From Latrodectus hesperus (Eukaryota > Arthropoda > Arachnida > Araneae > Theridiidae), in the NCBI GenBank assembly GCA_037975125.1, contig CM075853.1:93242773-93306772 (forward strand): a stretch of DNA of 64,000 nucleotides, written 5' to 3'. The notes below the pieces were generated by a model, which saw only the letters and a list, made by a program, of their open reading frames with translations, ran no database searches and was not told the DNA's origin. A program made the translations under genes and the position numbers. Shown here piece after piece: positions 50,410-61,859 of this stretch. Position 1 is the first letter of the stretch. Each line of letters opens with the position of its first letter.

Positions 50410-52150
50410 CTCTTACAACAAATTTTGACATTTAAATTGTCCAATATTTGGTATTAAATTAATTAGGCTTGTTGATTAAGATCGAAAGCATAGCACTCAG
50501 TGGAAAAACAATAAATGTGATTTCACATTGGCCATGTAGTAGGACCATACTCTGGTATGTAACGAGTCCTAGGTTTTTGATCTAAGCCACAGCCACACTA
50601 CACATGAGCGGCGAAGCGTTTTTGCTTTCTCCATAAACATTAGTTGTAGTGGTTACTTTTTTTGAGGGATTAATTTCAAGTTTCTCCCTTACGACTTCCC
50701 CCAACCTACGCAAACTCTTTTTGGTAGGCAATGATGTTCAGTGAAGATAAAGCGATTTATAATAATCATCAGGTGTTAGGTCACTTACTTTAGGTGGCAA
50801 GCTATTTTTATATCTATGTTTGTTAATTCCCTAACAGATCATACAGCAAAAATATATTTGATGCATTTAAAAGGAGCATAATACAGTAATTTCTTTAAAG
50901 TTGGAATTTTATTTAATTTATGTATTTATTGATTTAAACTAATCTTTTTATATCCTATTTTTCCGAAATTTCAAACGTAAGCGAACTTGGCATTAAAAAA
51001 AATAAAATCAATCTGTAAAATTTTTAAAAGGATATTATTAGTGCGAAATTATCATGAAACATTTATTTTTGATGAATAATTTACAACGGTATATATATTC
51101 CTGAATTTAAAATTATTATCAATAAGTTAAAAAAGAGTTCTGTTAAAAATATATTTTGAATTTCTATTTTCTCAATAAAAAAAATTAAGTTTAACATACA
51201 TAAAAAAAAATTACTGTCATTTTAATTCTGAATTTTTCTTAAATATTTAAAATATAAACAAGCACAACTTTATAACTTTTATATCATGATATTGTACAAC
51301 ATTTGACAAAAATAAAAAATAAATTTGTTAAAACATGTTTTTTTTTTAACTTTTATGTTTTCAAACAAATAATTCCATTTTAAAACTCAATATGGTTTTT
51401 AAAAAAATGGCGATAAAATGTTTGGAGTATTGAAAGTAAGATACACACCAACTCTGAAACAATTTCCATCAATCCAATCCCATTTGTAATTCTAACCAAT
51501 CTTTTACCACTTTGGCGTGATCACTGTACTTTTCCGCATCGTAAGTGGAATGATAACGATTTATTCGGGGCATATATTAGTATTCTGAATTGTATCAATC
51601 ACGTCTGCAAATTGAAGCGTGACGATGACGCCCACCTCAGTACTTTTATACTGTCTACTATATCAGGCCAATACCTCTAAATTCTTTTCATATGCTTTAT
51701 TTAAAAACGAGATAGAATTAAACTTATCCTGTAACTATACTATCAATTGCTTAATCGCGAAATAATCGTAATTAGGGTTAAAAAAATTTAATTATTTTTT
51801 TATTAAAGTTTGTGAATATTTTCGATTATCTATATATTTATATATCGTGTCTTCAGAACTAATTAAAAATGGTATATTTTTTAAATTAATTTTTTAGTTT
51901 ATCATTAACGTTCAACACCCCTTAATCTGATGGTGCTTGCTGGAGAACTAATTCGGTGGTACGAATATATCGTGGGGTCAGTGCCTACAGTGACCATATT
52001 TGTTTCTATGACCGAGGGCCTTGGCGTGCGAAGCGATTAGGCTGACAGCCTAACTCAAAATTCCGGTGTTTAGTCCCACGGATGCTTGGCACTCAATGTT
52101 TAAGGGATGAAAGACTGAGTCGATCTTGCTCAGCCAAAGGATCGGAACTC
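50410..52150. other. Noncoding stretch
   Basis: No gene supported. GC-richer patches at about 50500-50720 and 51480-51680 are unexplained; the rest is AT-rich. Confidence 0.5.
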
Positions 52151-52200
52151 GGACTTGTATCTTAGGAGGGCGAAGCACTATTACTACACCACTGAGTATC
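52090..52200 (-). mobile_element. SINE head, tRNA-derived
   Basis: On the minus strand, GATACTCAGTGGTGTAG (A box, about 52200-52184) is followed by GAGTTCCGATCC (B box, about 52150-52139) and a short GC-richer body. It abuts the head of the plus-strand family B SINE that follows. Confidence 0.5.
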
Positions 52201-52420
52201 CTACAGGAGAAAAATGTCATTTTAGTATCCAGAAGGTCGCGAGTTTGATTCTTATTCCAGTCGAAATCCTTCATGCTTAGGAATCTAATAGTTTTAACTG
52301 TTGTTAAGTCCAGTGTCCTTTCACTGATATGATAAGGAGGTGGTTGGTAACTTTGGTGTTAAACAATGTTATCTGACCGTGATACAAAACGAGATGGTTG
52401 AGTGAATTATCTGTTTCGGA
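52201..52420 (+). mobile_element. SINE (family B), tRNA-derived
   Basis: GAAGGTCGCGAGTTTGATTC (B-box region, about 52234-52253) is followed by CCAGTCGAAATCCTTCATGC and TTAAGTCCAGTGTCCTTTCA. These parts recur at 39790-40100 and 46500-46725, and the head resembles 53440-53520. The A-box half is poorly preserved. Confidence 0.55.
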
Positions 52421-53439
52421 TAACAAAAATAAGCCATGGGAAACAAATGTAGTGAAGAAACATTTAATTATATATCGTAAGCAAGATTTATGAATCTTTT
52501 GGTTTGTTGGTAAAATTAGTTTATTTTTAAGTTCAGTAGTAATATTACATACATATAAATATGTGACTATACTGATTTTCTCGATTTAATAAACATCAAT
52601 TTATTGAACTTCCAAGTTTTTAGAATTTAGTGCAAACACGAACTAAAACGTTCTAGTTGCGTTATTAGAAGATTGATATTCTGAAATCGAATTTTTAATT
52701 CAATTTCAGCAGTAGCAACTTAAGAAATTTACGCGTAAAAATCATTTTAGAAATCAATTATTAATATTAATTATTATTTATTCTTTCTTTCTTTTTTTCT
52801 ATTGAGTTCATTCTTGATAACTCAATTTTATCAATCAAAATTAGCTCAAAAATAGACCCCTTCGCAACAAAGCATTTGTCAATGATTACGTAAAAATAGA
52901 TGAACTTTCTCTAAATAAAAATAATTGAATTCTTTGTAATAGATGAAAAGCATTATTATAAACAAGGACAGTTTACTTATTTAATTTACATTAGTTTCTG
53001 AAAATCGTTCGCTTTTGTTTTTATAATTTTCTTTGCAATAAAAAATTATTGCTACTTTTTCTTTAGCATAAAATTAGAATCCAGTTGCATGAGAAACATA
53101 AATAGCATCGCATTTCCCTTGTCTTCCTCCCCCATATATATTTATCAACATATTTGTACTTCAGTGACATTGATAATTAATAGCGTCAAAATAGACACCT
53201 TATTCTTATATCAATAAAATAATCTTAAAGGTTTCGATTTCTGAATAAAATTTCAATTGTTTTTCACTTATAAATAAGATAAAGATCCTCTTTTTATCGA
53301 ACTTATAAGAAAAGGGGAAAAAGTTTTTGATAAAACATAAACAAGTTTATGTTTTCTTTTTTTTTTCTCAAAATTATGTGATTTAATTAATGTTAACATT
53401 TATTTTGAGATTTTGTCTCCATTGAATTATTGCCTAGAA

Positions 53440-53712
53440 GTCTAGGTAGTCTAGTTGTGAAAATAATCATTCTCATATCTGAAAGGTTGCGTGTTCGATA
53501 TCAGATCCATTGATAGATCTGTATACTACGGCCTAGTGACATTTAAAATTCAGTAGGATTGAATGTCGTTCAGTAGGTGTGAAAAGTAGACTACCAACTC
53601 AAATGCTAACATAATACTTGACTGTGGTTCAACATGGTGAAACAGTTGGCTGTGTTTAGGGATTTAAATAGGCAGAAATAAACAGTCTCTGCATAATAAC
53701 CTAACCTAACTT
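53440..53712 (+). mobile_element. SINE (family B) with CCTAA-type 3' end
   Basis: Head with GGTAGTCTAGTTGTG (A box, about 53445-53459) and GGTTGCGTGTTCGATATC (B box). The body runs to GAAACAGTTGGCTGTG and ends in TAATAACCTAACCTAAC (about 53696-53712). This is the most complete copy of the family here. Confidence 0.6.
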
Positions 53713-54059
53713 TCACAACCTAGTTTAAACATTGATTATATAAGAAAAAAATCATGTAAAACCTAAACTATGTGGATTTTTGAATTTTTTAGCCACTTGA
53801 CTCTAATCTAAAATATATAACCTCAATAACAAGTATAATAAGACTGACATCTACAACATATTTTTACCCCTACGGGCTGAAAATCCAGCTGTTAAGAGTT
53901 ATTGTAGGAATATTTAATCATGCTTTGTATTTGTCAAAGACTAGGGCTTTTAATAAATAGTGGTCTTAACTCACGTATTCGGGCCACAATCAATAAAGTT
54001 ATCCAAAGGAAGAAAAATCTAAAAATTCCACAAGCGCCGACCTTGACAGAAACAAAATC

Positions 54060-54150
54060 CCTTATTTAATTGTGGTTGGGATTGAACATGGGAGTCCTGT
54101 TTAGAGAGATGGACCCATATTATTCATACACCTTAAACCAATTCTCCCAT
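54060..54150 (-). mobile_element. tRNA-like SINE head
   Basis: Minus strand GAGAATTGGTTTAAGGTG (A box) and CATGTTCAATCCCA (B box, about 54092-54079), about 50 bases apart. The body to the left is AT-rich and unclear. Confidence 0.4.
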
Positions 54151-55069
54151 ATTAAAAAAAGCACACGCTTTTTACATCAAAACTTTTACTCATAAATATT
54201 TTTACTTTTTAATATATTACTACAGAAGGTTATGCATTGTAAGGTAGGTTAAAAATGTATTGCCAAAAATGCAAATAAAAAAATGTGCATGCAGTTTAAG
54301 TATCTTTATTTAATAAAGTTTAGTTTACTTGCATTTATTAAAAATATGTGTATTTTACACAGTTCGAGTACTAAACAAAAGTTTTGAATTCGGAAAGGAG
54401 ATAGTTTAACAGCTGAAATTTTGTTCTAAGGCTTTTTTAAAATCCGATTTTCCAGCCGAGAAATATTTATATAAATACTGATATCATGAATTATAAAAGA
54501 GGAAACCTGTGAAAAATTTAATGTGAATTTATTCAAACAATCGTACGCGTAGAAAACAGAAAATAAATATTCGTCTCCTGTTGTTTTGAAGTAGCTGGAA
54601 TCCAATTTGTAGTCTTCCGCTTTTAAGAACAGGGTCTCGGCAATAAGCCTTGGGACTTAAAATAATTGTACCCCGAGAGACAAATATTTTCCGCCTACTC
54701 TATTATCTATAATGATCCATGAATGGTTTCAGATCACGATTTTTACAAATAAAACCAATTCGTTTAAATAGTGTAACAATATATATTCTTAAAAGTAACA
54801 AATAACTAAGTATATATACAGTATAAGTTCCTATTGTGATAAATATTTTATTTAACCCTTATTGATGTTATTGTTATTATAGTTGCACTGCATGAATGAT
54901 CATAATAATGCTCTAAAATTCCATACGAAATAATTCGTAATAATCAAGAATTCGTAATTTAATACATTAAAATTTCCTAAATATTTCATTGGGACAGCGA
55001 ATAATAAGATGTAATGTCAGTATATTTGCATAATAATAAAATTATAATTTTTTTAAATAAAATTCGGGA

Positions 55070-55400
55070 CACTTAGATTGTAATTTCAATAGATCCTTAA
55101 CAGTAAATTTATAATTTCAATAATTCTTTAACAATGCATTTACAAAAAAACCATTTTACAAATTATAATAAAATAAGATTATATTTTCAATAATTTTCAA
55201 ACAACAAAGTTCCAGTTTCAATGTTTCTTTAACAAAAAGGCCAACATTTCATTAAATTTATTAAAATAAAGTTTGAATTTCAAGGAATTTCTTAATAATA
55301 CTATAAAACTTCCAAAAATTTCCTTACAATAATAATTTTGAAAATTCCCCAACAAATTTTTCTTATAATAAGGAGTCCAACGATTATTTTTTCTAATAAT
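55070..55400. repeat. Diverged short-period tandem array
   Basis: Units resembling TTTCAATAATTCTTTAACAA recur about seven times at intervals of roughly 32-64 bases: near 55085, 55117, 55185, 55217, 55277, 55313 and 55345. The clearest are AATTTCAATAATTCTTTAAC and GTTTCAATGTTTCTTTAACA. Confidence 0.6.
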
Positions 55401-57415
55401 AATGAGAATCTGCTCAATATTTAATTCAGTGACGTAAATCCTTACATGCAAAAAAAGCCTGAATTGAGTAAGAGGGTGGGATGTTTGCGCTGTTTTAATA
55501 AGGAATTTTCGACATTAAATTCTTTGGGTAGCATTAAATATAAGGATTACCGTGAAAACAAAATAATTTCTATAAAAAATTGTTTATTTTTACTTAAAAG
55601 TTATAGTCGTAAAAAATTTTTTTCTTTTTGCTTTAATAATTTTTAAATTAATTTTTAATAATTATATATTTCTTAATTTTTCTTGAATACTGAAAATTTT
55701 GTTAAAAATATACTTGGTTTTTAATTAATATACCAATTTTATTTATGCTTATATTCTACATTATTCACAATTTTAAACATTTCATAAATTATAATTTTCA
55801 ATCAAAAATTTGTTTTTAAAATGTATTGCTTTTTTAACATTAAACAGCTTGTTTAACACCCGTGACTCAAGTTACAAAGTCAAGGTGGATAGAAAAGCCG
55901 AATAATAAAATAATTTCTTTTCTTATGTATTTTTTCTTATATTTTTATATTATTGCCTCAAAATAGTCTTCGATATTTTTATTCGACAAATGTAATATTA
56001 TAATCTAAAAAAATATAAAATTAAAAAAAGAAAGATTATTAATTGTCACAATGTCGTGAGAAAATCGGAATTTGGATTATTTTGATTTTTAAATATCATT
56101 TGAAAATTCTTAGAAAAAATTTGTAGTTGAACTATAAATAAATCTCGCCAAAAAGTGAGATATTAATTTATTTTAGTAATCCGTTTTAATAATGACTTAA
56201 TTCAAATTAAAAGAAACTTCATTGGTGCTGCCATCTTTTATTTAAAATTGGAAGTAACTATTAAACATACTTTGTATATAAGAAAAACTTGCTGAATTAT
56301 TGAATTAATAAACATTTAATTCCCTTAAAAATCAAAGTAAAGCAAATAATTATTAAAATTTTTGTGAAAAATTTTGTGATAGTTTCATTTCTATCAGTGC
56401 AAGAAAAGTTCTGAAATATCGTAACAGTTTCCTTTCATGTATAAATAATATTAAATAAATATTTTGTTTGTGTGAATTATGTGTATTTATACATTATAAC
56501 TCATAAAATATATAGTTAAATATATAAAATATACAGTATAAAAACAATCGCTAAAATTTTCAAAAAACATAAATATTAAATTTTATCGAATAAATTTTTC
56601 TATTTTAAATTATATAGTTCTTTAATTTTAATTGCATTATTAAATAAAGTAAGTTTGTAAACTTTAATGTATTAAACATATGATAATTTTAAATTAAATA
56701 TTTTAAAAACTAATAGCACCCCAACACATTAATCATTTGTTTTATTTTTTAATATTCTTCTAAGGATCCTCTATTACATTAACAGAGCCAAAATTCGAGT
56801 ACAGGGAACAGATAACATTATGTGACGTCAAATGCACTGCTTATGACAGCTCTTATCATAAAATAACATTTCAGAATCTTTTTCTACTTTTAAGCATTAC
56901 ATATTGTCTTAGATATTAATCAGTCCAAAAAATATTTTTTATGGGATAAACTTCCAAAAAAAAGACATTTTTATTGTTTGCATTAAAATTTGTTTTTTTA
57001 TCAGCAATTTTATATATATAAAAAAGTTTTTCTGCAACGAAAACGGTATTCGTTATTTTAAGCCAGATTGAAGAAGCATTCAATTGATTCGGTGGAAGTG
57101 GTTGTTGATTAGAATGAAGCTGAGGGAAAAACATTGCAGGCTAATGTTTCAGAATTTCCATCATTCCTTTTGAACAAATAGCGTTACATAAATTCTTGCA
57201 TATATGAGTAAATATTAATGAAATTATTTACAAGAACATTTAATTATTTTAAATAAGCATACTTACACATCAATTAATAAAAATATGTAATTAATTTACC
57301 ATAAAATTATTTTCTATGAAGATTATTTATTGATACACACACACTGTAATTAAATTCTTTATAATTTGTAGTATAGAAAAACGTGTTTTTCACTGTTCAA
57401 TAAAAATGTTTTTTG

Positions 57416-57459
57416 TTATAATTAATCTAATAAATGATAATTTATTAGATTAATTATAA
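57416..57459. repeat. Inverted repeat, 20-bp perfect arms
   Basis: TTATAATTAATCTAATAAAT (57416-57435) pairs perfectly with 57440-57459 across a GATA loop. Confidence 0.95.
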
Positions 57460-59388
57460 TTTATTCAAGAAGCATTTAAAGGAAATATGACATGTAATTA
57501 TACAAATCCCAAATAATATAAGTAGACTTTATTTAAATAAAATTAACGAATTAGTAATTAATTTAATAATTCTAATTCTTAAAAAATTTATATACATAAG
57601 TATATGAATTAATAACATAATAAAGTTAAGGGAGCTTCAAGGTGCAAATACATAAACTTATAATAACTTTTTACATCGATTAATTTACATGATTATAATT
57701 ATTTAATAATGTTTATAGAACTGATTTCGTTTGGGAAATTGGTTTGAAATGTTTTTTTCTTTTAAACTGCTCGATATTTTTAATCTAGTAAATTGTTATA
57801 TTATGTACTATTTACTCTGTTAATGGTTCCTTACATAAGATTGACATAGAAATTATTGAAAAACATATAGGTCTGCTAAAACTCAATTTATGAAACAAAT
57901 ATATTATATATTTTTATTGATTAATTTCAAAAGAAAATATCTTTTTAAAATATCGAAAACAATTATTTATAAATCATCTGTATTGAAAATTTTCTTTTCA
58001 CAATCAATTTGTCTATAATATTCTAAAAACTAAGATTAGATGAATAGATCAACACAGATATAACTCAGTTTTAAATTGACATTTATAAAATGATAAGTAG
58101 CAGTAATAGTCTAAACGTAGATTATTACTACTATTAAAAATTCATTTACATTTCCCAAAACAAAAAATAAAAGAAAAACAAGCATTTAATAAAAAAATAC
58201 ATCGGTGGTTCTAAATTGCATTAATAATAAAGTTCATATTAAAAAGTGTTTATGCAGTAATTTTTATATAATTGTTTTAAAAAATTATATAACAAATATT
58301 CGAACCCAGAAAACAAGTCAAAATAAGCAAGATGGCAGACTTCGATCTTTTTTATAAAACTTTTAATATAAGATAAAACATTTAAATATTAATTTATTAC
58401 AAATTTTAAAGATCTACAAAATAAAGCATAGCAACACAATAAACTGTAGCTAGAAAATCAATTTATTAAGAAATCTAATATAGTAATAATTTCGTAATCT
58501 TAATTAAAAATTCGAATATTTATTGGCTGATTAACTTTAAATATAACATTAACTTTATAGTAGTATCTCCAATACTGACAAGGTTACTCTACTATAATAA
58601 GGTACTAATTTTACTGAGAAAGCAATATAAAATAAAAACTAACAGAATCAATTATAATTATATCAATGCGACTCATTTTTTTCAAAATTTTAAAATCAGT
58701 TCTTTTTTTTATACATACATATAAAAATATCATAGATATATTGAGCATTTAACACAGATCTTTATGATAAGGAATTATTCCAATTGTTCGTTTAGTTTAT
58801 AATGAAAGGTTACTCACGTGAAATCAAAGGAAATTTTTCTTATTTCTATCTTTAATCTTTTGTAACACTACTGAATAGGATTTGATCCGCTGGGCCACTT
58901 TAATAATAATAAAAGCTCTTTGTTGCTAGATTTCACATTTCTTGACTGGCATATCAAATATTATTTATTTGTTCAATTATGTTTGATTAAAATTTTTAGG
59001 TTGACTTTAGCATGGCGTATCGTAAAAGAATTCTGGAAAATCTGTTAACATTTATTTGCTTACATGAAAAATCGTTTGTCTCATTCCCACTAACTGACAA
59101 GAAAAATAAAATTTCGTTATAATGTAATAAGCTTTCTCCAGCAGCCAGAAAATGGGATTTCAAAAACATTCAATTGTATAAACAACTGAAATATAGATTT
59201 CAATTTGAGACATTAATTATTGGATATTTTCCAAAATGAAAGTTAATTTCAAGGAAACCATGTCTTTAAGGTGAGATTTATTTTCTTTATTTATCATAAG
59301 CTGATGAAAAGAAGTAAATTAGTTAAACTGTGTTTATTCTCGTATCGTGTAACACAGCTTTGTGGTTTTTCAGCAGGTAATCTAGCGG

Positions 59389-59460
59389 CACCGATTCCCA
59401 TTTGTAACATGCTAGTGTACCTGCACACAAAATTTGGGAATAAATGAAAAAAAGTTCATT
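59389..59460 (+). repeat. Outer flanking direct repeat, left
   Basis: GGCACCGATTCCCATTTGTA followed by ACATGCTAGTGTA and AAAATTTGGGAA resembles 62701-62770 in the same orientation (roughly 70 per cent by eye). It lies just outside the nested transposon. Confidence 0.55.
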
Positions 59461-59666
59461 TTAGGAATTGGTTAGATCCTAGCAGAGCCCACACCCTTGG
59501 CGCGAATGATTTTGGTTGGCGATAATTGTGGCTTGTGCTAGTCCTTACAACCCTACTTCGATACATTAGATATAATAAACCGGTACTTTTCCGTTTCGCC
59601 GGCGCAAATATCGCCAAGCGAAAATTAAGTCGCCAATTGGCAACAACACAGTATACACATAAAAAA

Positions 59667-59906
59667 AATTTTAAATAATGTTTTACATAAAATTTTTTAA
59701 ATTTATTTATTTAATTGCTGTTCTCGAGTTCACGCTATGCGTGGAATGATGGGTGCCAGAGCCTCAATTTATTTACTTATTATATTAGATAACAATCTAT
59801 CGGGTGATGCATATTTCAAAATCTTATTATTTTTTAAAATAATTTTTTATGTGAATTTGTTACGATGATTATTTTTTAAGATATATTTTTAAAATCCGAT
59901 TTTTTT
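59667..59906 (+). repeat. 240-bp direct repeat, left copy
   Basis: Nearly identical to 61860-62100. By eye the only differences are one extra T near the start of the right copy and one C/T change (GCTG versus GTTG near 59718). It does not begin TG or end CA, so it does not look like an LTR. Confidence 0.95.
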
Positions 59907-60034
59907 ACTATTACTAAACTGAGTATTACGGACAGACCTCGCGGAGCGCGAAATCTCGCCAAAGTCTTATTCGCGAAGTGCGAAAAGTCGCCAAATCTAG
60001 ATTTTTCTTACATCGCCAAATTTATTCTCCGTGT

Positions 60035-60160
60035 CCAAATTAAATCTCCGTGATTCAATTGAAATTGAATCACAGAGAACGTGAATCACGGCAACGTGAA
60101 TCACGTGAACATTGAATCACGGCAAATTGAAAATTGGAATTTTGCCATTTTCAATTTGCA
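60035..60160 (+). promoter_or_regulatory. Cluster of short palindromes and GTGAATCACG repeats
   Basis: GTGATTCAATTGAAATTGAATCAC is a near-continuous palindrome (60051-60074). Variants of GTGAATCACG and TTGAATCACG follow four times to 60122, then a hairpin with 13-bp perfect arms (GCAAATTGAAAAT, 60122-60134 and 60147-60159). It lies 50-170 bases upstream of the transposase start, so a role as promoter or transposase-binding region is plausible but inferred. Confidence 0.5.
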
Positions 60161-60212
60161 AGCCATTGCATGAGTAACTCGCTGCGTTCTGTTAAATCAA
60201 TCGCGCCTTGAA

Positions 60213-61160
60213 ATGGAGACTATGAATTTGCGAGAAATACATCGTTTATGTGATAAAGGTGAAAAAGAAGTGATTATGTGGTGTATGAATGTTGGATTAA
60301 TTTCTAAAAATTATTTATGTTGCAAATGTGGTGCGGAAATGAAACTTGTTGATAGAATGGATTTGAGTGATAAGTGTGAATGGAGATGTTATGTGAGTGG
60401 TAAGGATAAGCATGATGTAAGAAGAAGTGTTCGAAAGGGATCTTGGTTTTCCCAGGGACGATTGCCTGTGAGTGTGTTGTTAGAAATGCTGTATATGTGG
60501 GTAAACGAGTTGTCAAATAAATTTATATGTAAGGAGTTGAAAGTGTCAAGTCATGCGGTGGTTGACTGGAAAAGTTTTTGTCGTGAGGTGTGTGTGGAAG
60601 TGTGTATGAAAACGAATGAAATGATCGGAGGGCATGGTGTGATTGTGGAAATAGATGAAAGTAAATTCGGAAAGAGAAAGTATAATAGAGGTAAGAAAGT
60701 TGATGGAAGGTGGGTGTTTGGAGGTATCGAAAGAGAATCTGGAAGGTGTTTCATGAAAGTTGTTGCATGCAGGTCGAAAGAGGTATTGTTGCGAATCTTG
60801 AGAGAGAATGTTTTGCCTGGTAGTGTAGTTATATCCGATTGCTGGAAAGCCTACGATTGTTTATCTGATGAAGGCTTCCAGCACTTAAAAGTAAATCATA
60901 GTCTGCATTTCAAGGACCCTGATTCAGGCGCACATACGAATACGATTGAAGGGACGTGGAGTGCTATAAAAAGAAGCCTAAAAGGAACCCGGCAGGTAGG
61001 TGATCAATTTGACTCCTATCTTGCCGAGTATATATGGCGGAAAAAGCACTCCGCGTCCAGCGATATTTTTAAAGACTTCATCGATGATGTAGCGACAGTT
61101 TATAAACCTTTGAATAAAGATCCAGATCCACAAAATGAGACGGAATACAAAGGAAAATGA
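60213..61160 (+). CDS. Merlin-type DDE transposase (ISXO2-like domain), intact
   Basis: A 315-residue, uninterrupted, intron-less protein of the usual length for the Merlin superfamily, eukaryotic relatives of bacterial IS1016/IS1595. A Cys-rich N-terminus (CCKC at 36-39 and CEWRC at 55-59) looks like the zinc ribbon of these proteins. The catalytic core shows all three acidic residues in family context: D148 in VEIDESKFGKRKYNRG, D209 in VISDCWKAY and E246 in HTNTIEGTWSAIKRSLKG. The start ATG at 60213 follows the palindrome cluster; a second Met at codon 4 is an alternative. Coding sequence is GC-richer and G-rich relative to its flanks, as expected of a recently active element. With inverted repeats on both sides it could still be active; transcription is unknown. 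Confidence 0.95.
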   Translation: METMNLREIHRLCDKGEKEVIMWCMNVGLISKNYLCCKCGAEMKLVDRMDLSDKCEWRCYVSGKDKHDVRRSVRKGSWFSQGRLPVSVLLEMLYMWVNELSNKFICKELKVSSHAVVDWKSFCREVCVEVCMKTNEMIGGHGVIVEIDESKFGKRKYNRGKKVDGRWVFGGIERESGRCFMKVVACRSKEVLLRILRENVLPGSVVISDCWKAYDCLSDEGFQHLKVNHSLHFKDPDSGAHTNTIEGTWSAIKRSLKGTRQVGDQFDSYLAEYIWRKKHSASSDIFKDFIDDVATVYKPLNKDPDPQNETEYKGK

Positions 61161-61573
61161 AGGTAAGATTTAATTATAATTATTTTTTGGTTTCTGGCTT
61201 AATTGGTTAAATTTGAAACTATAATTTTTAAGGAATAGTTTTAATTTTTAAGAATTTTAAGGAATTGTTTAAAATTAAACTATAATTTTCGAATATATTA
61301 AAATGTAATTTTTAGTGTAAATGTTCGACGTAATGTATAAAATTGTTAAACGAAATATGAAAATTTTCACTTTTATGTCCTATTGATTTGTATCATTCTA
61401 TTTAAAATCACAGGTTTTAAAAAAAATAATTAATTTTGAATTCATTAAAACATTTTAATTATTAACTTTTTAATATTTTTGTTACTTTATTCACATTCCC
61501 TTCAATTTCGATTCTGAAATATTTTTAAATAGAAACTTAATTCTTAATACGATTGCTGTTTTTATTTACTGTT

Positions 61574-61624
61574 TTAAGACGATTACTATTCAATATACGT
61601 ATATTTAAGACGATTACTATTCAA
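61574..61624 (+). repeat. Short tandem duplication in the transposon 3' region
   Basis: TTAAGACGATTACTATTCAA occurs twice (61574-61593 and 61605-61624), 31 bases apart. Confidence 0.9.
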
Positions 61625-61658
61625 ATTTACAGAATGATTGGTAATTGCGCTTGATCGG

Positions 61659-61752
61659 GAAACACTCCCGCCGTTTTTAACGCCATTTCCCCTCCCATCA
61701 TCGTTTATAGGTTTCCAGAAACTCCCGACGTTTTTTGGCCGCCATTTTTTCA
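61659..61752 (+). repeat. Spaced direct repeat in the transposon 3' region
   Basis: GAAACACTCCCGCCGTTTTT...CGCCATTT and GAAACTCCCGACGTTTTTT...CGCCATTT occur about 60 bases apart. They may be subterminal sites. Open frames at 61586-61831 and 61638-61868 are not credible genes. Confidence 0.6.
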
Positions 61753-61859
61753 ATTTTGGCACAGTTTTTGGGTTGCCGATTCGGCCTACCCTTGGCGATA
61801 TCCTGTACTTGGCGAAACAAAAAATCGCCAAACTTCGTCCGTATTACTCAGTTTTACCA

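Larger units (their letters stand above)
54151..59388. other. AT-rich noncoding stretch
   Basis: No gene supported. A GC-richer patch at about 54540-54720 contains the inverted pair GTCTCGG ... CCCGAGAGAC and may be regulatory. The tandem array at 55070-55400 and the hairpin at 57416-57459 are listed separately. Confidence 0.5.
59907..61859 (+). mobile_element. Merlin (IS1016/ISXO2-like) transposon core
   Basis: Inner inverted repeats, AAACTGAGTATTACGGAC (59916-59933) and its complement at 61837-61854 (17 of 18), bound a core of about 1.95 kb with a single intact transposase gene. The core is flanked almost to the base by the 240-bp direct repeats. TCGCCAA motifs sit inside both ends (59956, 59988 and 60013 on the left; inverted at 61792 and 61809, direct at 61825, on the right), as expected for subterminal transposase sites. 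Confidence 0.8.

Noticed and set aside
53696..53712. Interstitial telomere repeat
   Set aside because: Only two CCTAA units, and they fall at the same place as the 3' end of related SINE copies.
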